From positions 100,125 through 164,124 of the forward strand of contig NZ_KV823280.1 in NCBI RefSeq assembly GCF_001815905.1: a stretch of DNA of 64,000 nucleotides. The letters run 5' to 3'. The notes under the pieces were generated by a model, which saw only the letters and a program-made list of their open reading frames with translations, ran no database searches and was not told where the DNA came from. This DNA comes from Brevibacterium sp. HMSC07C04. GTDB taxonomy: Bacteria > Actinomycetota > Actinomycetes > Actinomycetales > Brevibacteriaceae. Shown one piece after another: positions 51,947-60,894 of this stretch. Position 1 is the first letter of the stretch. The number at the start of each line of letters is the position of its first letter. Both the position numbers and the translations under genes were made by a program.

Positions 51947-53008
51947 ATGAAGGCCGCACGCTTTTACGACCGTAAAGACATCCGCATTGAAGACATCCCC
52001 GAACCCGAGCTGAAGCCCGGCACCGTTGCCATTGACGTCGCGTGGTGCGGCATCTGCGGCACGGACCTCCACGAATACCTCGAAGGCCCCATCTTCATCC
52101 CGCCGAAGGGCCACCCGCACCCCATTTCGGGCGAAGAGGCGCCGGTCACCATGGGCCACGAATTCTCCGGCACCATCACCGCTCTCGGTGAGGGCGTCAC
52201 CGGCCTGGAGGTCGGACAGAACGTCGTCGTCGAGCCCTACATCATCGGTGAAGATGTCGACACCGGTGAAGGTCAGGAATACCAGCTGTCCGAAAACATG
52301 AACTTCATCGGCCTGGGCGGCCGCGGCGGCGGTCTGTCCGAAAAGATCGTCGTTGAGCAGCGCTGGGTCCACCCCATCGGCGACGTTCCGCTGGACGAAG
52401 CTGCTCTCATTGAGCCGCTGTCCGTGGGCCACCATGCCTTTGTCCGCTCCGACGCAAAGTCCGGTGACGTTGCGGTTGTCGGCGGTGCTGGCCCCATCGG
52501 CCTGCTGACGGCAGCTGTGCTCAAGGCTGAGGGTCTGACCGTCTACATTTCGGAACTGTCCGAGGCCCGCAAGGAAATGGCCCGCAACACCGGTGTGGCC
52601 GACGAAGTCTTCGACCCCCGCGAAGTCGATGTCGCAGCCAAGGTGAAGGAACTCACCGGCGGCAAGGGCGCTGATGTGGGCTTTGAATGCTCGTCTGTCC
52701 CGGTTGTCCTCGACATGCTCATGGACGCCGTTCGTCCCGGCGGTGTCATCGTCAACGTGTCCATCTGGGGCCACAAGCCCGAGGTCGACATGCCGACCCT
52801 GGTTCTCAAGGAAATCGACCTGCGCGGAACCATCGGCTACTCGAACGACCACCCTGCCACCATCAAACTGGTGCAGGACGGCAAGCTCGACCTGTCGAAG
52901 TTCATCACCGCCCGCATCAAGCTTGAGGAACTGGTTGACAAGGGCTTCGACCAGCTCATCAACAACAATGAGCAGCACGTGAAGATTCTCGTAGACCCGA
53001 ACGCCTGA
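51947..53008 (+). CDS. (R,R)-2,3-butanediol dehydrogenase / zinc alcohol dehydrogenase
   Basis: 353-residue medium-chain zinc dehydrogenase; start ATG 51947 behind GAGGAG. WCGICGTDLHEYLEGP with the catalytic Cys, VTMGHEFSG with the His, ALIEPLSVGHHAF, and GGAGPIGLL for NAD. These together, with GPIFIPPKGHPHPISGE, fit the BdhA subgroup that interconverts acetoin and 2,3-butanediol. The structural zinc cysteines typical of liver ADH are not obvious. Ends at a strong hairpin. Confidence 0.9.
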   Translation: MKAARFYDRKDIRIEDIPEPELKPGTVAIDVAWCGICGTDLHEYLEGPIFIPPKGHPHPISGEEAPVTMGHEFSGTITALGEGVTGLEVGQNVVVEPYIIGEDVDTGEGQEYQLSENMNFIGLGGRGGGLSEKIVVEQRWVHPIGDVPLDEAALIEPLSVGHHAFVRSDAKSGDVAVVGGAGPIGLLTAAVLKAEGLTVYISELSEARKEMARNTGVADEVFDPREVDVAAKVKELTGGKGADVGFECSSVPVVLDMLMDAVRPGGVIVNVSIWGHKPEVDMPTLVLKEIDLRGTIGYSNDHPATIKLVQDGKLDLSKFITARIKLEELVDKGFDQLINNNEQHVKILVDPNA

Positions 53009-53044
53009 TCGGTTCAGGGCTGAACGAAGCTCAAACAGATGATC

Positions 53045-53083
53045 CGGCCCGGCGGGAAACCAGTACGGTTTCCCACCGGGCCG
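53045..53083 (+). terminator. Terminator of the butanediol dehydrogenase gene
   Basis: 17-bp stem CGGCCCGGCGGGAAACC (53045-53061) with 53067-53083, one mismatch, loop of five bases. Confidence 0.85.
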
Positions 53084-53135
53084 ACGGCTGCTGGTTCAAT
53101 AGCCTTAACCGATCTCGTCAAACAAAGTGAGAGCC

Positions 53136-53978
53136 ATGGAGCGCTTCATCATCACCGTCGCCTGCGCAGATACACCGGGCATAGTCCACGCCGTCACGGA
53201 GGTCCTCGTTGGCTTAGGCGGGAACATTGTCGAGTCCCAGCAGTTCACCTCGCCGGACTCCGGAACATTCTTCCTGCGCGTTGAAGTCGACGCACCGTGC
53301 AGCCGCGACCAGCTGGAAGCAGCAATGACGCCGGTCAGGGAGCGCTTCAGCATGGAGCTTGGCCTGCACCGCAAGGCCGACAGGGTGCGCACTCTCATCA
53401 TGTGTTCAAAAGACCCGCGGACCCTCAACGAAGTGCTGTTCGATCACCACCTGGGCCAGCTCAACATCGATGTGCCGCTCGTGGCGTCGAACCACATGGA
53501 CCTGAAGAAGCACGCCGACTTCTACGGCATCGACTACGAGCATGTCCCGATCACCAAGGACACGAAAGCCAATGCCGAAGCTCGCCTGCTGGAACTCATC
53601 GAGGAACATGACATCGAGCTGGTCATCCTCGCCCGCTATATGCAGATCCTGTCAGACGACCTCGCAGAGAGGCTGGCGGGGCGAGTCATCAACATCCACC
53701 ACTCGTTCCTGCCTGCATTCAAGGGGGCCCGCCCCTACCATCAGGCACACGCGCGCGGCGTAAAGCTCATCGGTGCCACGGCCCACTATGTGACGGCCGA
53801 CCTTGACGAAGGCCCGATCATCGAACAGAACGTCGTACGCGTCGACCACAGCAAGTCACCGGGTGAGCTCATCGCCATCGGCCGCAATGTTGAGGGGCGG
53901 ACTCTGGCTCAGGCGGTGCGCTGGCACGCCGACCACCGTGTGCTCATGGACGGAACCCGCACCGTCGTGTTCAGCTGA
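53136..53978 (+). CDS. purU: Formyltetrahydrofolate deformylase
   Basis: 280 residues. An ACT domain (MERFIITVACADTPGIVHAV) regulates a formyltransferase-like hydrolase domain: LVASNHMDLKKHADFYGI, VILARYMQILSDDL, INIHHSFLPAFKGARPYHQA with the Asn-His, and TADLDEGPII with the Asp. PurU hydrolyses 10-formyl-THF to THF and formate, balancing one-carbon units. Start ATG 53136 preferred over GTG 53127, which has no ribosome site and adds a non-family start. Confidence 0.95.
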   Translation: MERFIITVACADTPGIVHAVTEVLVGLGGNIVESQQFTSPDSGTFFLRVEVDAPCSRDQLEAAMTPVRERFSMELGLHRKADRVRTLIMCSKDPRTLNEVLFDHHLGQLNIDVPLVASNHMDLKKHADFYGIDYEHVPITKDTKANAEARLLELIEEHDIELVILARYMQILSDDLAERLAGRVINIHHSFLPAFKGARPYHQAHARGVKLIGATAHYVTADLDEGPIIEQNVVRVDHSKSPGELIAIGRNVEGRTLAQAVRWHADHRVLMDGTRTVVFS

Positions 53979-54037
53979 TACACCCCTCTTCAGCCCTTGT
54001 CGGAGAACATACGACATAGTTTTGTTGCGTTATAAGA

Positions 54038-54056
54038 TGAGGTTAGCCTAACCTAA
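54038..54056 (+). promoter_or_regulatory. DtxR box upstream of the siderophore operon
   Basis: TGAGGTTAGCCTAACCTAA agrees with the DtxR consensus (TTAGGTTAGSCTAACCTAA) at 17 of 19 positions. It begins two bases after a TATAAG -10 box (54031-54036), so bound DtxR-Fe should cover the transcription start and repress the operon when iron is plentiful. Confidence 0.88.
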
Positions 54057-54096
54057 TGTTTCGTCTCTTTAATCCAGATCGAAACAGAGCAACCCT

Positions 54097-55164
54097 GTGT
54101 CTCCATTCCCCACCGCTCGCGCCAGGCGAGCTCTCGCAGCAGCGGCAATCGCCGGCTCACTCGCATTCACCCTCGCTGCCTGCGGCACCGAGCAGTCCGG
54201 CAGCAGCGGCAGCCAAACACAGGCCGCCACGGCCACTGACGAATTCCCGGTCACGGTCGAGCACGCATTCGGCAAGACCACCGTCGAGCAGAACCCTCAG
54301 CGAGTGGCGACGGTCGGATGGGCCAACCACGAAGTCCCGTTGGCCCTCGGAATTGTGCCGGTCGGAATGTCGAAGGCCACGTGGGGAGATGATGATGGCA
54401 ACGGCATCATGCCGTGGAACGAAGAGAAGCTCTCGGAACTCGGCGGAGAAGCGCCGGTCCTCTTCGACGAAACCGACGGCATCCCGTTTGAGGAAGTTGC
54501 CAACACAAAGCCCGATGTCATCCTCGCGTCCTATTCCGGGCTGACGAAGGAAGACTACGAAACCCTCAGCAAGATCGCCCCGGTTGTGGCCTACCCCGAC
54601 ATTCCCTGGGGAACGTCGATGAAGGACATGACGGAGATGAACGCTGCGGCCCTGGGACGAAAGGCCGATGGCGAAAAGCTTGTTCAGGACGCTGAAAAGA
54701 AGGTTGCCGACGCTCTCGACAAGCATCCAGACCTGAAGGGCAAGAAGGTGCTGTTCACGTCGTTCAGCGGTACCGAGGATTCATCTAAGGTCGGCTTCTT
54801 CTCAACAACAGATCCCCGCATGGGCTTTTTGGCTGAACACGGCCTTGCCGCACCGGACTACGTCAAGAGCGAATCCGAGAAGAGCGATGAGTTCTGGCTC
54901 GAGGTGTCAGCGGAGAAGCCCGAGGTGTTCAAGGACGCCGACCTCGTTGTGTCGTACTCGTCAGGCAGCAAGGAAGACGACGAAAAGCAGTTGAAGAGCA
55001 TGCAGTCCGATCCGCTCCTGTCGAAGATCCCCGCAATCGCCGACGGCCGTGTCGCATTCCTTGAGAACGGACCTGTGGGAGCAGCCGCAAACCCGTCGCC
55101 GCTGTCGATTCCGTGGGGCATTGACCGCTACTTCGAACAGCTGAATGAAGGCCTCAAGGGCTGA
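54097..55164 (+). CDS. Iron-siderophore ABC transporter binding lipoprotein
   Basis: 355 residues from GTG 54097. Signal peptide with lipobox FTLAAC, so anchored outside the membrane. The FecB/FhuD-type fold shows PVTVEHAFGKTTVEQNPQRV at its start, then VGWANHEVPLALGIVPVG, KPDVILASYSGLTKEDYE and the end GIDRYFEQL. It captures a ferric siderophore for the two permeases downstream. A GTG without a clear ribosome site lies 41 bases after the DtxR box. Confidence 0.92.
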   Translation: MSPFPTARARRALAAAAIAGSLAFTLAACGTEQSGSSGSQTQAATATDEFPVTVEHAFGKTTVEQNPQRVATVGWANHEVPLALGIVPVGMSKATWGDDDGNGIMPWNEEKLSELGGEAPVLFDETDGIPFEEVANTKPDVILASYSGLTKEDYETLSKIAPVVAYPDIPWGTSMKDMTEMNAAALGRKADGEKLVQDAEKKVADALDKHPDLKGKKVLFTSFSGTEDSSKVGFFSTTDPRMGFLAEHGLAAPDYVKSESEKSDEFWLEVSAEKPEVFKDADLVVSYSSGSKEDDEKQLKSMQSDPLLSKIPAIADGRVAFLENGPVGAAANPSPLSIPWGIDRYFEQLNEGLKG

Positions 55165-56191
55165 CGCGAAGCCGCTGAGTTCGCTTGCTTCGTCAGCAGG
55201 CGGCCTCAAGTCGGCAACGGCGATTGTCCTGCTCATTGGCCTTGTGGCCGCTGCCGCGGTGTGCTCGCTGATGTTCGGAGTGCGAAGCATTTCGGCTTCT
55301 GACGCACTCGGCGCTCTGACCGGCGGCACGTCAACTGCCGGCGAGGCAGCCGCGGCGGTCAGGATTCCGCGCACCGCGCTGGCCATGAGCGTCGGTGCGG
55401 CGCTTGCCGCGGCGGGAACCACACTGCAGGCTGTCACCCGCAATCCGCTGGCGGACCCCGGCATCTTCGGGATACTCGCGGGTGCCGCACTGGCTGTATC
55501 AGCTTCTATGGCGTTCACCGGAATGTCGCTTCCCGCTCCTACTATGGCCGTCGCCATTGTGGGAGCGTTCGTCGCGGCCGCCTTCGTCTACGCCGTCGGG
55601 TCCCTGGGCCGAGGCGGTGCAACTCCCCTGAAGCTCGCTTTGTCGGGAGCTGCGACCGCCGCTGCCCTGTCGAGCCTGACCAGCGCTGTCATACTTCCGC
55701 GGGAAGACGTCATGGACCGGTTCCGCTTCTGGCAGATCGGCTCTGTAGGAGGCGCCGAGTGGTCGTCGCTCACGGCCGCCGCTCCCCTGCTCGTAATCGG
55801 CGCTGTCATCGTGTGGATGTCCGCTCCCGGACTGAACGCTCTGGCTTTGGGCGATGAAGCGGCGACTGGCCTGGGCGTACCAGCGAGCAGAACCCGACTG
55901 CTTGCCGTCATCGGCGCGGTGATCCTGTGCGGAACCGCTGTCGCGGTCGCAGGGCCGGTCGGATTCATCGGGCTCATCGTTCCCCACACCCTGCGCCTGC
56001 TTCTGGGTACAGATCACAGACTTCTCATTCCAGCCTCGTTCCTGGGAGGTGCCGTAATCCTCACCGCGGCGGACACCCTCGGGCGCGTTGTCGGCCGACC
56101 CAGTGAGATTGCGGTCGGCATCATCACGCCCTTGTTGGGGGCACCTCTGTTCATTTGGCTGGCTCGGCGAGCGAAAGGAGGCGGACTGTGA
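55145..56191 (+). CDS. Iron-siderophore ABC permease (FecCD), first
   Basis: 348 residues, about nine or ten membrane helices. RIPRTALAMSVGAALAAAG and LQAVTRNPLADPGIFGI are the FecCD start, VAGPVGFIGLIVPHTLRLLLG the conserved loop that contacts the ATPase, and GRPSEIAVGIITPLLGAPLFIWL the end. The start overlaps the binding-protein gene by 20 bases and its stop overlaps the next permease (GTGA). Confidence 0.93.
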   Translation: MKASRADAKPLSSLASSAGGLKSATAIVLLIGLVAAAAVCSLMFGVRSISASDALGALTGGTSTAGEAAAAVRIPRTALAMSVGAALAAAGTTLQAVTRNPLADPGIFGILAGAALAVSASMAFTGMSLPAPTMAVAIVGAFVAAAFVYAVGSLGRGGATPLKLALSGAATAAALSSLTSAVILPREDVMDRFRFWQIGSVGGAEWSSLTAAAPLLVIGAVIVWMSAPGLNALALGDEAATGLGVPASRTRLLAVIGAVILCGTAVAVAGPVGFIGLIVPHTLRLLLGTDHRLLIPASFLGGAVILTAADTLGRVVGRPSEIAVGIITPLLGAPLFIWLARRAKGGGL

Positions 56192-57204
56192 CTGCTGCTA
56201 TCACCCAAAGTCTGCGCTCTGCTCGCCGGTCAGCGCGCTTGAGCGCAGCGGTCCGGTTGACGGCTCTTACAGCAGTGGTCCTCGTCCTGTGGTTCTGCAG
56301 CCTCATGATCGGCGATGTGTTCTATTCCCCTGGCGAAGTCTGGGCCGTTCTCACCGGCCACACCGTCCCCGGCGCATCGTTTGCCGTTGGCGACCTGCGG
56401 CTGCCGCGCGCCACGGTCGGCGCGGCCGTCGGGGCTGCATTCGGCGTCTCGGGCGCACTGTTCCAGACTCTGCTTCGCAATCAGCTGGCCTCACCGGACA
56501 TCATCGGAATCTCCAGCGCGGCCTCGGCCGCCGGCGCAACGGCAATCGTGTTCTTACACTGGGGAACCGCGGCTGTATCTGCGTCTTCGCTGATCTTCTC
56601 GCTTGTCGTTGCCGCGGCGGTCTTCTGGTTGGTGCCACGACCTCGTTCGGGACCGAAACTCATCCTCATCGGCATCGGTGTTGGCGCCGTGATGCAGTCG
56701 TGGACGTCCTATGTTCTGTCACGAGCTGCCGCATGGGATGCTCCGGCGGCGGTTCGGTGGCTGACAGGTTCTCTCAACAGCGTGAGCTTTGAACAGGGCT
56801 GGCCCGCCCTCATCGCAGCGGCCGCTGCTCTGAGTGTGGGAGTTCTCGGCTCGAATCGCCTAGCACTGCTGCAATTCGGCGATGACACGGTCGAAGCTCT
56901 GGGCGTCCGCTCACGGATGCTCCGACCAGCACTGCTGATGGCCGCAGTTCTGGTCCTTGCGGCCGCTGCATCCGTCGCGGGCCCCATCGCGTTCGCGGCT
57001 TTCATGGCCGGTCCGATTGCATCCCGGCTCTTCCCTGCCGGGACGTCTCTCATCCTTCCTTCCGGTCTGGTGGGTGCGGCACTCATTCTCACCGCCGACG
57101 CGATCGGCCAATTCGCGTTCGGGACGCGCTATCCCGTCGGCGTCGTCACCGGCGCACTCGGCGCTCCGCTCCTCATTGCCCTGCTCATCCGCACTCGAAA
57201 ATGA
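56188..57204 (+). CDS. Iron-siderophore ABC permease (FecCD), second
   Basis: 338 residues from GTG 56188 with AAAGGAGG upstream. DLRLPRATVGAAVGAAFG, LRNQLASPDIIGIS, and VAGPIAFAAFMAGPIASRL are the FecCD landmarks; the last loop replaces the usual VPH with MAGP, as in FepG-type partners. FecCD transporters often use two different permeases, as here. Confidence 0.93.
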   Translation: MTAAITQSLRSARRSARLSAAVRLTALTAVVLVLWFCSLMIGDVFYSPGEVWAVLTGHTVPGASFAVGDLRLPRATVGAAVGAAFGVSGALFQTLLRNQLASPDIIGISSAASAAGATAIVFLHWGTAAVSASSLIFSLVVAAAVFWLVPRPRSGPKLILIGIGVGAVMQSWTSYVLSRAAAWDAPAAVRWLTGSLNSVSFEQGWPALIAAAAALSVGVLGSNRLALLQFGDDTVEALGVRSRMLRPALLMAAVLVLAAAASVAGPIAFAAFMAGPIASRLFPAGTSLILPSGLVGAALILTADAIGQFAFGTRYPVGVVTGALGAPLLIALLIRTRK

Positions 57205-57233
57205 CACACCGAAACAGAAAGGCCTGATCGACG

Positions 57234-58097
57234 ATGACTGTGCTCTCCTCACCCCCGTCGCCCGAAGACGCTTGGAGCCTGTCGGCTGAGAACCTCAGCT
57301 CGGGCTACGGCGATCGCCGCATCGTCGACTCGGTGAACCATGAATTCGCCGCAGGGCGGATCACATCAATCATCGGCCCCAACGGCTGCGGCAAGTCGAC
57401 TCTCCTGCGAACACTTGCCCGCCTCATCAAGCCCAGTGGCGGGACTGTGAAGCTGGCCAGACGGACACTATCTGACTTCGGGACGAAGGAGCTGGCCCGC
57501 AGGGTTGCGATGCTGCCGCAGACGCCGACCGCGCCTGAGGGCATATCGGTGTTCGACCTCGTCGGGCGCGGAAGAACACCTCACCAGGGACTCTTCGGCC
57601 GCTGGAGTGCCGAGGACTTCGAGGCAACAGCGCGCGCACTGGAGGACACGAAGACCGCAGATCTCGCAGACCGCCCTGTCGACGAGCTGTCCGGCGGCCA
57701 GCGCCAGCGCGTGTGGATTGCCATGGCGCTTGCCCAGCAGACAGATGTGCTGCTGCTCGATGAGCCGACGACGTATCTGGATCTGAAACACCAGCTTGAG
57801 GTGCTCGACCTGCTGACAGATCTCAACCAGCAGCGCGGCACAACGATCATCATGGTTCTCCATGACCTCAACCTCGCAGCCCGGTACTCGGATGAGCTTG
57901 TCGCAATGCGCAGCGGAACTGTCAAGCGCGCTGGAAGCTCTCACGATGTCATCACCGATGCAGCGCTGCGGGAAGTCTTTGACCTCGAAGCGTCAATCGT
58001 CGCTGATCCTGTATCGGGATTGCCGTCGATCATGCCCATCGGCCGCCACCACGCTGGCGGCTTCATCCGCCAATCACACATCAACGCACCCCACTGA
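57234..58097 (+). CDS. Iron-siderophore ABC ATPase (FepC type)
   Basis: 287 residues. Walker A GPNGCGKST, Q-loop AMLPQ, the FepC-like LVGRGRTPHQGLFGRWS, signature LSGGQRQRVWIAMALAQ, Walker B LLLDEPTTYLD and switch VLHDLNLAARYSD. It energises the two permeases. Starts 30 bases after the second permease gene. Confidence 0.95.
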   Translation: MTVLSSPPSPEDAWSLSAENLSSGYGDRRIVDSVNHEFAAGRITSIIGPNGCGKSTLLRTLARLIKPSGGTVKLARRTLSDFGTKELARRVAMLPQTPTAPEGISVFDLVGRGRTPHQGLFGRWSAEDFEATARALEDTKTADLADRPVDELSGGQRQRVWIAMALAQQTDVLLLDEPTTYLDLKHQLEVLDLLTDLNQQRGTTIIMVLHDLNLAARYSDELVAMRSGTVKRAGSSHDVITDAALREVFDLEASIVADPVSGLPSIMPIGRHHAGGFIRQSHINAPH

Positions 58098-58111
58098 TAG
58101 AAGGAGCACCC

Positions 58112-59071
58112 ATGTACCTGCCGTTTCGCGTCAGCGTTCTGCGCAGCGAGCGCATCACCCCGAACTTTCAGCGGGTGACGTTCACAGGTGTCGACCAGAT
58201 GGGACCGGCGCGGGTGACCCGCGACCTGCGCATCAAGATCATCCTCCCGGGACCACCAGGCCTTCCAGATCTGCCTGAGTCCCCGGAAGCGATCCACGTC
58301 AGAAGGGCCCTGCCGGCAGACGAGCGCGGAATCATGCGAACATACAGCGTTCGCGACTTCCGCCGTCCCGAAGACCCGGACCAGGGAACGCAGGACCGAG
58401 CAGAGCTCGACATCGACTTCGTTCTCCACACCGACGAGCACGGACACTCCGGCCCCGCCTCGCGCTGGGCAGAAGAAGCCAAGCCGGGCGATGAGCTGTA
58501 CGTAATCGCCCCGAGCATCGACGATGATTCAGGCGCTGGTATTGAGTTCTCGCCCGGAGACTGCAAGACCGTGCAGCTGTACGGTGACGAAACCGCGTTG
58601 CCGGCCATTGCCAAGACTCTCTCGGAATGGCCGGAGGGCACCATAGGGGAAGCCTTCATCGAGGTCCCGACCGAGGCCGACAAGCAGAGCATCGACGCTC
58701 CTGCTGGTGTCAGGATCCACTGGCTCGTCCGCGAAAGCGACAATGCCGACCACGGCGACCTCCTGATCAGCGCACTCGAAGCAGCTGCACCCATCGCGCA
58801 GTCTGGCAACGAACCCAGCGACCAGCTGAAACTCGATGTTCCTGCTGACGACGCGAGCGCAATGGTATGGGAAACACCGCAGTTCTCGCGCAGCGGAGAG
58901 GACCTCACCCCTGTCGAGCACGCCGAAGCAGACGATGTCTACTACTGGATTGCCGGAGAATCCGGGGCGGTCACTGCCATGCGGCGCCTGCTCGTTCAAG
59001 GGCGTGGAGTCCCACGCCAGTGCGTGTCGTTCATGGGCTATTGGAAGAAGGGCGTTGCCCATAAGGGATAA
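58112..59071 (+). CDS. Siderophore-interacting protein (FAD ferric-siderophore reductase)
   Basis: 319 residues from ATG 58112 behind AGAAGGAG. The FAD-binding part holds FQRVTFTGVD and RTYSVRDFR (flavin motif RxYSxR), and the SIP-type C-terminal domain holds QLYGDETALPAIAKTL and VYYWIAGESGAVTAMRR. SIPs release iron from imported ferric siderophores by reduction. Last gene of the DtxR-controlled operon, 15 bases after the ATPase gene. The stretch 59072-59213 after it shows no gene. Confidence 0.94.
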   Translation: MYLPFRVSVLRSERITPNFQRVTFTGVDQMGPARVTRDLRIKIILPGPPGLPDLPESPEAIHVRRALPADERGIMRTYSVRDFRRPEDPDQGTQDRAELDIDFVLHTDEHGHSGPASRWAEEAKPGDELYVIAPSIDDDSGAGIEFSPGDCKTVQLYGDETALPAIAKTLSEWPEGTIGEAFIEVPTEADKQSIDAPAGVRIHWLVRESDNADHGDLLISALEAAAPIAQSGNEPSDQLKLDVPADDASAMVWETPQFSRSGEDLTPVEHAEADDVYYWIAGESGAVTAMRRLLVQGRGVPRQCVSFMGYWKKGVAHKG

Positions 59072-59213
59072 GGCAGTTCACAGCGTTTCCAACGCCTAGC
59101 CCTTTGCGCGCCACGCCGAGGGTTACATGTCAGCCCACACCGCTTGAGCACCGGAATGTCCAAACAACGACTGCAAAGTGCACCACGAGTAGGGACCCAG
59201 GCCAGCCATGGGT

Positions 59214-60146
59214 TCACTTGAGCAATGACTTCGGCAGGCGGTGGACTGCTACAGCGCCGATTGCGGTGAACGGGTGCAGCGGGTCAGGGTTTTCTGAACC
59301 GGTGGGTCCGCCCAACTCTGAGTGCACCAGAGCACTCATGACGACGTAGGCGTCTTCGCGAGAATAGCCGTTGTCCTCAACGAGGAAGTCGAAGACGTCT
59401 TCATAGCCGCGCTGAATCGAATCCTGTACGGGGCTGCCCAGCCCGATGAAGATCCATTCGTCTTCTGTTTCGATGCGCGGGGCCCGGTGCTTTACACCCT
59501 TGATGAGGTCGACGGACACAATCGCCGTGCCCTGTGCTTCGATCGCAACGAAGCTGGATTCACCGCGGGACATAATGGCGTGGATGTCGCCGATCGACAG
59601 GAGCGCACCGGGCACGTCCACCGGCAGGTAGACGGTTGAGCCGGGCTTGGCATCGGTGAGGTCCATGTTGCCGCCGTTTGCGAAGCTGGGCATGACGACG
59701 GAGCCTTCGCCTTCGGCGGGCGCGGTGCCGATGCAGCCGATCATCGGCAGGGCATCGACTTCCAGTCCATCGAGCAGGGTCACCTTGCCGTTCTTCACTG
59801 GGATGCGGCGGGCCATCTGGTCCTGGCCCATGCGCTCGGCCAGGGCGCCGGCACCGGGCAGGTACACCGAGTAGCCGAACTCGGTCAGCTCAATGTCGTG
59901 GATGTGGACTGCGAGGGTATCCCCCGGCTCTGCGCCTTCGACGTAGACCGGTCCGGTGACGGGGTTGATCTGTACTGTGATCTGGTCGAGGGTTTTGCCT
60001 TCGTACAGCTGGTCGTAGACCTCGTCGTCAGTTTCAAAGCCGATGGTTTCACCAGTTCCCGGTTTGATCCTGAGGACTGGTTCGATGGCGGCGCTGAAAG
60101 AGCCTTTGCCGTTTTCGTTGGAGAGGAAATGGTCAATCGTTGTCAT
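59214..60146 (-). CDS. Acetamidase/formamidase family amidohydrolase
   Basis: 310 residues of the FmdA/AmdA beta-sandwich family, which releases ammonia from short-chain amides. IKPGTGETIGFETDDE, GPVYVEGAEPGDTLAVHI, LPMIGCIGTAP, NGGNMDLTDAKPGSTVYLPV and GDIHAIMSRGE in order are the family landmarks. No signal peptide. Downstream of the tetR gene on the same strand; no amide permease nearby. Confidence 0.92.
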   Translation of the reverse strand: MTTIDHFLSNENGKGSFSAAIEPVLRIKPGTGETIGFETDDEVYDQLYEGKTLDQITVQINPVTGPVYVEGAEPGDTLAVHIHDIELTEFGYSVYLPGAGALAERMGQDQMARRIPVKNGKVTLLDGLEVDALPMIGCIGTAPAEGEGSVVMPSFANGGNMDLTDAKPGSTVYLPVDVPGALLSIGDIHAIMSRGESSFVAIEAQGTAIVSVDLIKGVKHRAPRIETEDEWIFIGLGSPVQDSIQRGYEDVFDFLVEDNGYSREDAYVVMSALVHSELGGPTGSENPDPLHPFTAIGAVAVHRLPKSLLK

Positions 60147-60203
60147 GGCTCAACCATCGCCGATTTCACGGCAGCGTGACCGGTGGATTTGCCATGCGGA
60201 CCC

Positions 60204-60788
60204 TCACTGCTCACCGTGCACAATCAGAGTGCACAGCTTTTCCAGGCGCGTGCGCACCTGCTCAAGGTCAACCTCGCCCGCGGCCAGCTGCAGCATGAAG
60301 CCGTCGCAGGCACCAGCCAGCAAAGAGGCAAAGCCGTCGATATCTTCTTCAGCGACATGGCCCTCGGCAGCGAGGGCACCCAGCCATGTTTCGAAGCGGC
60401 CGATGCCGAGCCGGTAGAGCCGCTCCAGAAGTCGCCTCGGAGCTTCGTCAGCTTTGAGTCCAAAGCCCCGGCCCACCTGCTCCGCCCAGGCGCTGACCAG
60501 ATGCGAAACCTCGTCAGCGCTCGGCGGCAGGAACTGCATCGCGCACTCCGTGAGCCGCTGCTGTGGCGGCAGTGACGAGTCTTCGATATTGAGGTCGGGG
60601 ATGGTGCGCTGCATGAGACGCTCCGATACAGCAAACGCAAGATCACTCTGCGCTGGAAAGTAGTAGCGAAGAGTGCTCGCCCCAATCCCCGCTCGTTCGG
60701 CAACCGCACGCACGCTGAGCGCACCTGGCCCGCTTTCATGCGCCAACTGCAGTGCTGCCTCGAGAATCTGTTCGCGCCTATCAGCCAC
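60204..60788 (-). CDS. TetR-family transcriptional regulator
   Basis: 194 residues from GTG 60788. The helix-turn-helix is RREQILEAALQLAHESG, ALSVRAVAERAGIGASTLRYYF at residues 3-45; an all-helical ligand domain follows. It is divergent from the export gene, and two matching 15-bp inverted repeats lie in the shared gap, so it very probably represses the exporter. The inducer cannot be read. Confidence 0.92.
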   Translation of the reverse strand: MADRREQILEAALQLAHESGPGALSVRAVAERAGIGASTLRYYFPAQSDLAFAVSERLMQRTIPDLNIEDSSLPPQQRLTECAMQFLPPSADEVSHLVSAWAEQVGRGFGLKADEAPRRLLERLYRLGIGRFETWLGALAAEGHVAEEDIDGFASLLAGACDGFMLQLAAGEVDLEQVRTRLEKLCTLIVHGEQ

Positions 60789-60830
60789 TTAGACCCCCAC
60801 CTGGCTGAGAAACTGGTGTCCGTTTTTCTG

Positions 60831-60861
60831 TTGACAACCTAGCACGCTGTGCCAGTACACT
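60831..60861 (+). promoter_or_regulatory. Promoter of the small multidrug export gene
   Basis: A perfect -35 TTGACA (60831-60836) and a -10 TACACT (60856-60861), spacer 19 bases, precede the gene at 60895. Confidence 0.65.
60840..60854. promoter_or_regulatory. TetR operator O1
   Basis: TAGCACGCTGTGCCA, inverted repeat TRGCAC-N3-GTGCYA, lying between the -35 and -10 boxes. Confidence 0.6.
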
Positions 60862-60865
60862 GAAC

Positions 60866-60880
60866 TAGCACGGTGTACCA
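60866..60880. promoter_or_regulatory. TetR operator O2
   Basis: TAGCACGGTGTACCA, same half-site as O1 with one mismatch in the second arm, over the transcription start. Centre-to-centre distance to O1 is 26 bases. Confidence 0.6.
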
Positions 60881-60894
60881 ATCGCGGAGGAACC

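Noticed and set aside
51923..52978. 351-residue open frame opposite the butanediol dehydrogenase gene
   Set aside because: Mirror of a well-conserved zinc dehydrogenase; no motif and no ribosome site.
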